Part shown: piece after piece, positions 6,416 to 11,216 of the stretch
How positions within the stretch are numbered: position 1 is the stretch's first letter
Layout: the number at the start of each line of letters is the position of its first letter
The notes under the pieces: generated by a model
What the model was told of the DNA's origin: nothing
Databases searched by the model: none
Seen by the model: the letters and a program-made list of their open reading frames with translations, nothing else
Translations under genes and position numbers: made by a program
Assembly (NCBI GenBank): GCA_026770585.1
Contig: MU646857.1
Location: forward strand, 19,044-30,259
Direction of reading: 5' to 3'
Length of the DNA: 11,216 nt
From: Baffinella frigidus
Taxonomy: Eukaryota; Cryptophyceae; Cryptomonadales; Baffinellaceae

Positions 6416-6931
6416 CTCGGCAACAAGCGGTGCCGTTTCCTCATCCTGGACGTGCTGCGAAGAAGCGTGAGAAGGAGGGTGAGCCGTAGAGTGAGGCGTG
6501 CCACGCTGCCGCCTCGGCGCCAGGTCGCTGCTGCGCTGTCGCGCGCTGCCGAGCATCTGTACCAGCGAATCGACGTGCTTCTGCGATTCTGGGTCTCGCT
6601 CCTCGAGATTTGTGAGAACCTCCGGAGGGATCAGGCTGCTGCGCCCCCGCACGCCAGCCTCTGCATCCGCCCCGGCGTCTCTCCCGCGCGTTGCGGGTCC
6701 TTCACCGAGCAGCGCGGCAACATCGGCAGGATCATCCGGCGGGGGTGGCAGCAGCCACGTCGGCCCAGGCGGCGCCAGCAGAGAGCCGGGCGCGTCGAAG
6801 CCCAGCGGCTGGTCTGGCGAGAGGACGGCTGCGCCGAAGTCGTCATGCGGGAAGAGGGCCAGCAGCGCCTCCTCCTCTTCCACCTGCCACTCTCCTCCGG
6901 CGTCGTCTCGGCCGTCCTCCTCCCGCGGCAT
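6416..6931 (-). CDS. Unknown acidic, proline-rich protein, N-terminal exon
   Basis: Reads 172 residues from ATG at 6931 to a strong donor, GCCGAG|GTGAGG. The first 70 residues are acidic with interspersed hydrophobics (EEEEALLALFPHDDFGAAV), which resembles a transcriptional activation region, followed by a Pro-rich stretch (APPGPTWLLPPPPDDP), an Arg/Ala linker, a helical segment (LIPPEVLTNLEERDPESQK and VDSLVQMLG), and a Ser/His/Arg-rich tail. No DNA-binding or catalytic domain is visible. The frame is open upstream of the ATG, and the gene fragment at 7113-7332 lies on the same strand further upstream, so earlier exons are possible. Composition and donor quality favour coding on the minus strand over the overlapping plus-strand ORFs. 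Function unknown. Confidence 0.55.
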
Positions 6932-6972
6932 CGGTAGGAAGGGAAGCCCCCTTTCCCCTGATGGCCACGCAC

Positions 6973-7110
6973 GGCTCTTGAGGGGGGCATTTGATCTTCG
7001 TTCTTGGAGCCGTTTTCTTGTTCTTGGAGCCGTTTGTCAATTTTTGGCCGAGATGGCCCCTACCTCTCCGAAAAACATGAGGAAAATGACTTTTGAAATA
7101 CCCCCCTTCC
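6973..7110. mobile_element. Family 3 TIR element, copy 2 (138 bp)
   Basis: Begins GGCTCTTGAGGGGGGCATTTG and ends TTGAAATACCCCCCTTCC, matching the layout and length of 2714-2846. Inside, GTTCTTGGAGCCGTTT occurs twice in tandem. It separates the acidic-protein exon from the gene fragment. Confidence 0.6.
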
Positions 7111-7112
7111 TT

Positions 7113-7433
7113 CCTCGGGAAAAGCCGAGAGCAGAGGATTTTCTGAGGGGTGGGAAGTAGTGTTCGGGAGGGGCAAGGTCTTGTACGGGGCGGGCGGGCA
7201 AGATGGGCGACAGGGCGAGCGGGCGGAACTTCTTCCAGCAGCACTCGCCAGAGCGGGCGCAGGTGGTGGTTTCGCTTAATCCGGGAGATGAGACCCGCAA
7301 CGACCGTGAGAGGCACCGCTTCCACGATCTGGCTGAGGTGTGTGGCGACCGATTCCCCTGCAGCAGATCTTCGATCACCCCCCACTATGTTGCATGGATC
7401 AGTCAGAAGCAGCAGCCCCGAAGTTGCCGGCAC
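7113..7433 (-). CDS. Gene fragment or exon, intact relative of 3871-4282
   Basis: The minus frame is open throughout and reads VVAGLISRIKRNHHLRPLW, then RVLLEEVPPARPVAHLARP, preceded by GDRRSAAGESVATHLSQIVE. The part up to 7332 has a clear nucleotide-level relative at 3871-4282. No ATG opens it, so it would be an internal exon, possibly of the acidic-protein gene downstream, or a remnant like its relative. A donor could be CGCCCC|GTACAAG, absent in the other copy. Family not recognised. Plus-strand ORFs here are overlaps. Confidence 0.4.
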
Positions 7434-7653
7434 GACTTGGCAGCTAGAGCCAATATCCCTCTGTCACTGTGGGCCTACGGTAGTCTCCAGCGGCGGCGTG
7501 CCAGGGTGTTGGGATGGTGGAAATCTGTGATTGGGTCTCTGCCGCGTCCAGCAGCATCAACGCGGGGTGGCCGCACCAAGCTAGCGCCTATGGGCGGCGA
7601 GCTCTAGGTACCCAAACACACACACACACCTCAAATCTTCTCTCTTCTGGCAG
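7434..7653 (+). other. Sequence upstream of the PDZ exon
   Basis: Contains GGCCTACGGTAGTC at about 7472 (a lone core-like motif), a short CA run (7615-7628) and TCTTCTCTCTTCTGGCAG, a strong 3' splice site. No exon leading into the PDZ exon was found with confidence; a donor-like CTCTAG|GTACCC lies at 7607. Confidence 0.5.
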
Positions 7654-7776
7654 GTGGGGTTAGCGGGGATCGGAGTGTTCCTAGAGCAACGCGGGCGCGA
7701 GCGCTACTGCGTGGTCAACTCGCTGCAGAAGCGTGGCTCGGCTGAGCGGGAGGGCACGCTGCGCATCGGCGATGCG
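7654..7776 (+). CDS. PDZ/coiled-coil protein, exon a: PDZ first half
   Basis: First of six exons (7654-7776, 7993-8127, 8752-8829, 9020-9112, 9323-9557, 10534-10721) that splice into one 284-residue frame. This exon gives 41 residues: VGLAGIGVFLEQ, then RYCVVNSLQKRGSAE and GTLRIGDA. This matches the PDZ layout of a carboxylate-binding loop (here G-I-G-V-F in place of the usual G-L-G-F), a strand ending in V-V-x-x-L, G-S-A-E at the turn, and L-R-I-G-D before the V-D-G strand. PDZ domains bind protein C-termini and scaffold complexes. Acceptor CTGGCAG and donor GCG|GTGCGT are clear; phase 0 at both ends. The beginning of the gene and its partners are unknown. Confidence 0.8.
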
Positions 7777-7992
7777 GTGCGTCTCGATGTTCTTGCCGGT
7801 TCCTCTCAATCCTTTTAATCAATTCTTTATGAGTCTCATTGAGAACAGGCCCCACCCTGCCACATGTCTCCACTCACCAACAACCGTTCTTGCTTCGTGG
7901 TAGCTTGAGTGTCCCAGAGCCGGTCCGCTCCCTCGGATCTCTGAAGGGGCTCGTTGTCGATGACCAACACGTCGACCCCCCGTTCGCGGCAG

Positions 7993-8127
7993 CTGATCAC
8001 CGTCGACGGCAAGGACACCACCGGCTACGACATGGAGAACGTGCGGGGCACGCTGATGGGGCGGTGCGGCTCCCTGGTCTGCCTCGGCATCCGGCCGCGC
8101 GGGGCGGCTGATGGCGTCGAAGTCCAG
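7993..8127 (+). CDS. PDZ/coiled-coil protein, exon b: PDZ second half
   Basis: Acceptor CGCGGCAG, phase 0. Reads LITVDGKDTTGYDMENVRG, then TLMGRCGSLVCLGIRPRG: the L-x-x-V-D-G strand, the following helix (about YDMENVRGTLMG) and the final strand of a PDZ domain. Joined to exon a it makes a PDZ of about 80 residues, the usual size. The donor chosen is GTCCAG|GTCGGG at 8127; the sequence after it degrades to repeats. Confidence 0.8.
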
Positions 8128-8751
8128 GTCGGGTGTCCTGCCCTCATGAGTAGGGTTGTGCTATCAGCTGTTAACTATCACGGTATCAGCTGAGTGGTGA
8201 TGAAGGACTATCAGCAAATATCGGCTCTCAGCTGATATGGTATCAGCAGGGGTACGGACAAGGACCCATGAGCGTTGGGACCGCGCTTTCTCCCTCGCTG
8301 TGCTCTTTCGTGCCTCGCCGTGTGCGGGCGAGAGTTGACCGCTCACCCTCTGGGGTGGTTCTGGGCTGCTAGAGTCCTCACGTCTCGTCCCACCTGTCCA
8401 ACTGGCGCACCGCGGTCCAGGTCCAGGTCGGCCGCCCCGCCCTCACCACCAGCAGGACCTCAAGGACTCTCGCCCGCTCACGGCGGGGCGAGAGCACAGC
8501 GAGGGAGAAAGCACTCACCACCACCACCACCACCAGTTTCCCCTTTTCCGCCGCCGCCAGCAGCCCATGCGTTGCTACCATGAACGCGTTGCTGGTTGAG
8601 TTCTGTTCTCTCCCTCGCTGTGCTCTTTCGTGCATCGCCGAGAGCGGGCGGGAGTTCCTTGAGGTCCTTTAGGTTTTTTTCGCGCTCCCAACATAGGCGG
8701 ACACTGGGACTTATCTGCAGCAAAGGCATGCTTCCTTTCGGATCACGTCAG
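8128..8751 (+). other. Intron with TATCAGC cluster and foldback repeats
   Basis: A 624-nt phase-0 intron. 8160-8250 holds five copies of a TATCAGC(TG)-like motif, some inverted. An inverted pair, 8283-8340 with 8455-8512, begins GCTTTCTCCCTCGCTGTGCT; a third related arm is at 8604-8665. A CAC trinucleotide run lies at about 8516-8534. Sequence around 8416-8455 resembles the exon b boundary (8120-8150). No exon was supported in between. Confidence 0.6.
8685..8720 (+). repeat. 36-bp repeat ending in TATCTGCAG, copy 2
   Basis: Matches 2142-2177 at 31 of 36 positions. It lies in the intron, 31 nt before exon c. Using its own CTGCAG as acceptor would put exon c out of phase, so the CAG at 8751 is preferred. 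Confidence 0.6.
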
Positions 8752-8829
8752 GCCGAGTTGGCCGCTCTCCTGGCTGGCCGCGTCGTGCGGCAGCATGCTG
8801 CCGACCTCGCCCACTGTGTGACCTCGCCG
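8752..8829 (+). CDS. PDZ/coiled-coil protein, exon c
   Basis: A 26-residue exon, AELAALLAGRVVRQHAADLA then HCVTSP, following CTTTCGGATCACGTCAG and ending TCGCCG|GTCGTT. It keeps phase 0 with both neighbours. The Leu/Ala spacing suits a helix that may begin the coiled coil. The exon is short and the donor ordinary, so it is less certain than the flanking exons. Confidence 0.5.
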
Positions 8830-8854
8830 GTCGTTGGCGGCTCGACTTTAATTT

Positions 8855-8983
8855 CGGACCAAGACAGAATCTGTCCCGCTATCTTAGGCCCCCCACGCGG
8901 AAGGTAAGGGTGTATATGCTATTTTAGGCATCACATGATGCTATTTTACGCCTTTTCATCCGGACAGATTCTGGTATGGTCCG
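8855..8983. mobile_element. TIR element filling most of an intron (129 bp)
   Basis: Ends CGGACCAAGACAGAATCTGT and, reversed, CGGACCATACCAGAATCTGT are nearly identical. Inside, TGCTATTTTA followed by GC occurs twice. It occupies 129 of the 190 nt of the intron 8830-9019. No clear target-site duplication. Confidence 0.72.
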
Positions 8984-9019
8984 AGATGAACTCGGTCTGA
9001 AAGCGTTGGCGCGCGGCAG

Positions 9020-9112
9020 GAGGTGATGCTGAAGCGGGGGACGCTCGAGTGGTGGGCGCTTCACGAGGAGCTCCTCGCGACCGAGGACCAGCTTGGGGCC
9101 GCGTCCGAACAG
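9020..9112 (+). CDS. PDZ/coiled-coil protein, exon d
   Basis: Between GCGCGGCAG and CAG|GTGCTG, 31 residues: EVMLKRGTLEWWALHEELLA then TEDQLGAASEQ. Charged, heptad-compatible helix; phase 0 at both ends. Confidence 0.7.
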
Positions 9113-9322
9113 GTGCTGGATTCTCTCTCTCTCTCTCTCTCTCGCTCTCGCTCTCGCTCTCGCGCGCGCGCTCTCTCTCTCTCTCTCTCTCTCTCCTTCC
9201 CTCCCTCCCTCCCTCTCTCTTGCTCGCTCGCTCGCTCTCTCTCCCCCCCTCCCTCCCTCTCTCTCTCTCTCTCTCTCGCTCGCTCGCTCCCTCCCTCTCA
9301 GACCCCCCCCCCTTCCTCACAG
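9113..9322 (+). other. Pyrimidine-only intron made of CT repeats
   Basis: A 210-nt intron, GTGCTGGATT then almost uninterrupted CT, CTCG and CCCT repeats to CCTTCCTCACAG. ORFs reading SLSLSL through it are artefacts. Confidence 0.8.
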
Positions 9323-9557
9323 GTCCAGGAGATCCGGCACATGTGGCTCGCGGAAGCGACTCGGGTCTCGACGCTCCAGAACCAGAACAAGGCTCTGGAG
9401 ATCGAGGCGCAGGGGCTGCGCGAGGCGCTGGGCACAACGCTCCAGTCCCTCATCGTCTCGGAGAAGACGCTCTCGCAGGAGGTGCTGCGGAGGACGGAGG
9501 CGAGGGACAAGACCGTGACGATGGTCGCGGACCTCGAAGGCCGTCTCGCGAACACGG
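9323..9557 (+). CDS. PDZ/coiled-coil protein, exon e: coiled coil
   Basis: After CTCACAG, 78 residues rich in E, Q, L, R and A without helix breakers: starts VQEIRHMWLAEATRV, continues LQNQNKALEIEAQGLREAL and SEKTLSQEVLRRTEARDK, ends VADLEGRLANT. Hydrophobics recur in a heptad-like pattern, so a coiled coil is likely. It ends in phase 1 at AACACGG|GTGCGC, and the leftover G joins AG of the next exon to give Glu, which supports the splice. A second identical donor 33 nt on would add 11 residues. Confidence 0.8.
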
Positions 9558-9619
9558 GTGCGCTGCGCCCCACCCCTCCCTGCGTCACGGGTGCGCTGCG
9601 CCCCACCCCTCCCTGCGCC
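9554..9619 (+). repeat. 33-bp tandem duplication spanning a 5' splice site
   Basis: ACGGGTGCGCTGCGCCCCAC at 9554 recurs at 9587, exactly 33 bp on, duplicating the exon e donor. A shorter cousin, CTCGCAAACACGGGCGCGCC, lies near 9862. Confidence 0.9.
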
Positions 9620-9742
9620 CGCCCCTCCCTCGCGCCCCGCCCCTCCCTCCCCGCTCCGCCATGGATGCCCACCACCACTGCTCGGTTGCTAGCGGCCTTG
9701 GCACGAGCCACGCGCATGTGCATGCGCACCCGCGCCGCGCAT

Positions 9743-9767
9743 CAGCCCCCCCGCGCGCGGGGGGGCT

Positions 9768-9768
<1 letters not shown>
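9743..9768. repeat. 26-bp perfect GC palindrome
   Basis: CAG, seven C, GCGCGC, seven G, CTG. Just before it, GCGCATG-TG-CATGCGC at about 9712-9727 is another perfect hairpin, and CAGAGGGTGCACCCTCTG at about 9842-9859 a third. Confidence 0.9.

Positions 9769-9820
<52 letters not shown>
9769..9820 (+). repeat. CT microsatellite in intron
   Basis: About 26 CT units within the intron 9558-10533. Further CT tracts follow at about 10043-10070, 10092-10135 and 10158-10172, each followed or preceded by GCCTCCCTTCCTCC-type blocks. Confidence 0.95.
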
Positions 9821-9824
<4 letters not shown>

Positions 9825-9913
9825 CCCTGCCTCCCTTCCTCCAGAGGGTGCACCCTCTGCTCTCGCAAACACGGGCGCGCCACCCGTGCTGTTTCCCAGG
9901 AAACCCTGCACCC

Positions 9914-10018
9914 TATCTCTTAGGTGGCCAGTAGGTTCATACGCCCTACCGTAGGGCCCTAGGGCCTGCCTAGGACCCGTTGGCAGTCAAATTTGACTGC
10001 CTGGCCACTTAAGGGTTA
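9914..10018. mobile_element. Family 2 MITE, copy 3 (105 bp), inside an intron
   Basis: Ends TATCTCTTAGGTGGCCAG and CTGGCCACTTAAGGGTTA, core CATACGCCCTACCGTAGGG. Its private palindrome is GGCAGTCAAATTTGACTGCC at 9982-10001. Confidence 0.88.
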
Positions 10019-10043
10019 GGCACGCGCGCGCGCGCACCCTCTG

Positions 10044-10075
<32 letters not shown>

Positions 10076-10089
10076 CCCTTCCTCCCTTC

Positions 10090-10139
<50 letters not shown>

Positions 10140-10309
10140 CCCTTCCTCCCTTTCTCCCTCTCTCTCTCTCTCACACACACACCCGCGCCCCGAGGGAAAT
10201 AAGGGAGACACAGGAGAAGTCTAGCTACCGTGGTACTCCACGGCTATGTGCGTTGCTCCTGCCGCACGGCTGATAGCACTTGCCGAGGCGGCCACCGGAG
10301 ATGCGGTCT

Positions 10310-10530
10310 GTCGGTCTGCTCGCCAGCGTTGTGGCTTTCTGGCTGCTCGCCAGCGTTGCTGCTGGCCTGTTACTGGCCTGGCGGGAGGATGCGGCTGCTC
10401 GCCAGCGTTGTGCCTGCGGATGCTGCCGCGCGGAGCTTTGGCGGATGCTGACTTCTGGAGCTTTGGCTGATGCTGACTCGAGGGTGGTTGGCGGATGTTG
10501 ACGCGGGGCGACGTGGCTGGTTGGGGGGGG
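10310..10530 (+). repeat. Intronic minisatellite GCTGCTCGCCAGCGTTG
   Basis: Three close copies of GCTCGCCAGCGTTG at about 10318, 10347 and 10397, then GCGGATG(C/T)TGAC variants to 10502. Related units recur at 10753, 10920 and 11112. Non-coding by position, just ahead of the acceptor at 10533. Confidence 0.75.
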
Positions 10531-10533
10531 CAG

Positions 10534-10721
10534 AGGACGCAGTGCATGCGGCAGAACGCGCGCGCGACTCGGCGGAGCGCAGCGCCACCGCCCGCGTCCA
10601 CGAGGCCGAGACGCGGTGCCAGGAGGCGGTCGCGGGGCGGGCGCTCCTCGACCAGGAGCTGCTGACGCGCGCCGCGCGGGCGGATGCCGAGGCGGGCGAC
10701 GCCAAGCTCAAGCTGCAGGAG
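10534..10721 (+). CDS. PDZ/coiled-coil protein, exon f: coiled coil
   Basis: Acceptor GGGGGGGGCAG, phase 1 entry. Reads (E)DAVHAAERARDSAERS, then ARVHEAETRCQEAVAGRALL and DQELLTRAARADAEAGDAKL, ending LQE at GAG|GTGCGA in phase 0. Ala/Glu/Arg-rich helix continuing the coiled coil. The gene probably continues beyond the window. Confidence 0.78.
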
Positions 10722-10812
10722 GTGCGATGGTCGCCCGGCGTTCTTGCGTTCTGGCTGCTTGCCAGCGTTGGTGCGTGCTGGCGTTGATGGCGGTGTGCGG
10801 TCCGCCGCGCAG

Positions 10813-10849
10813 GAGGTGCAGTCTGTCAGGTTGAGAAATCCGTTGCCTG
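10813..10849 (+). CDS. Possible small exon of the same gene
   Basis: CCGCGCAG precedes a phase-0 frame EVQSVRLRNPLP ending CCTG|GTAAAG. Splice sites are plausible but the 12 residues do not resemble the coiled coil, so this is weak; a 17-nt version ending at CAG|GTTGAG is also possible. Confidence 0.25.
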
Positions 10850-11012
10850 GTAAAGCCTCCGCGTGGGTGTGGGGGGGTGTTTGGGTTTGTGAGAGGCCGT
10901 TCCAGGGTGTCGATGCGGGTGCTCGCCAGCGTTGTTGCTGGCCTTGCACGGCCAGCGATAACGCTGGCGCAAGGCCAGCGATGCTGCTGGGCCTTGCTTG
11001 ATGCGGCTGCTC
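10850..11012 (+). repeat. Intron-like sequence with nested GCCAGC hairpins
   Basis: GCTGGCCTTGC and GCAAGGCCAGC (about 10937-10980) enclose GCCAGCG-ATAA-CGCTGGC. The units derive from the minisatellite described upstream. Confidence 0.65.
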
Positions 11013-11112
11013 GCATATCAAGCAGACGCAGATACCACAACTTACGGAAATATAACAGATGGTGATTTAGTTTTTGACCATGTGGGGGGTAATAAAGATA
11101 CGGGCTTAATGT
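11013..11112 (+). other. AT-richer insert with a coding-like frame
   Basis: About 96 bp, clearly less GC-rich than its surroundings, interrupting the minisatellite. One frame reads AYQADADTTTYGNIT, then DGDLVFDHVGGN and KDTGLMWLA with A/T-ending codons (ACA, ACT, AAT, TTA). It may be a fragment of foreign or organellar origin, or chance. Weak 9-bp inverted ends (ATATCAAGC, GCTTAATGT). Confidence 0.35.
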
Positions 11113-11186
11113 GGCTTGCCAGCATTCTTGCTTGCTGGCCTTGCTCGCGGTGTGCGGTCCATCGCGCCGACGCACCTGTGCGTCTC

Positions 11187-11216
11187 GCTATCGGATGAGC
11201 GAGCGAGAGAGAGAGA
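11187..11216 (+). repeat. GA microsatellite at the right edge
   Basis: GAGCGAGCGAGAGAGAGAGA, continuing out of the window. Confidence 0.9.

Noticed and set aside
6452-7160. Plus-strand ORFs of 161 and 220 residues
   Set aside because: Opposite the minus-strand acidic-protein exon; Arg/Ser-rich shadow composition and continuation into a TIR element.
7836-8021. Minus-strand ORF containing GVDVLVIDNEPLQRSEGADRL
   Set aside because: Looks protein-like locally, but overlaps the well-supported PDZ exon b on the other strand and lacks splice or start support.
8881-8910. Strong-looking donor AAG|GTAAGG as the end of exon c
   Set aside because: Its phase would create a stop at the start of exon d, and it lies inside a TIR element; the donor at 8829 keeps the frame.
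9023-9954. Two plus-strand ORFs of about 300 residues with SLSLSL runs
   Set aside because: They read through CT microsatellites of two introns; only parts at 9020-9112 and 9323-9557 look like protein, and splice sites separate them.
9987-10211. Minus-strand ORF of RERERE repeats
   Set aside because: Complement of the CT microsatellite.
10310-10530. Possible CRISPR-like array from the regularly repeated GCTCGCCAGCGTTG
   Set aside because: Units are unevenly spaced, spacers are themselves related, and the context is a eukaryotic intron.
10221-11021. Minus-strand 266-residue ORF
   Set aside because: Antisense to exon f and to intronic minisatellite; the repeated QQRWRA segments are minisatellite translation.

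Overview
This is eukaryotic nuclear DNA, most likely from a GC-rich unicellular alga or related protist. The evidence is a degenerate TTTAGGG-type telomeric tract, GC-rich exons split by GT-AG introns, long CT microsatellites inside introns, and many short terminal-inverted-repeat (TIR) elements. The lineage cannot be fixed from the sequence; haptophyte, pelagophyte, cryptophyte and alveolate origins all remain open. No rRNA, tRNA or CRISPR array was seen.

Layout. 1-380: degenerate telomere-like repeats with the G-rich strand running inward. 573-784 (minus): a first exon with signal peptide and the N-terminal cysteine motif of ER oxidoreductin ERO1; the gene leaves the window on the left. 785-1250: a probable divergent promoter with several ACGT-core motifs. 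1249-1912 (plus): a Tyr/Pro/Gln-repeat protein in two reading frames. 2381-2475 (plus): a probable single-transmembrane exon. 1955-5852: mostly repeats, including several TIR and foldback families, a possible 2.5-kb composite element (3155-5644), long perfect palindromes, and a decayed gene fragment whose uninterrupted relative lies at 7113-7332. 5957-6931 (minus): a two-exon model for an acidic, proline-rich protein of unknown function. 7654-10721 (plus): six exons joining in a consistent frame into a PDZ domain followed by a long coiled coil. 10722-11216: intron-like minisatellite, an AT-richer coding-like insert and a GA microsatellite.

The genes do not form an evident pathway: an ER-folding enzyme, a PDZ/coiled-coil scaffold-like protein and unrecognised proteins share a repeat-dense neighbourhood. 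The most striking pattern is in the short elements. One family of 104-106 bp has three copies, each with a different self-complementary segment at the same offset (67-68 bp from the left end). Otherwise distinct families share a core close to CCTACCGTAGGGCCCTAGG. At least two introns hold such elements next to or between their splice sites. Two tandem duplications (33 and 35 bp) span splice-site-like sequences. All gene models were made by eye, without transcript data or database searches.
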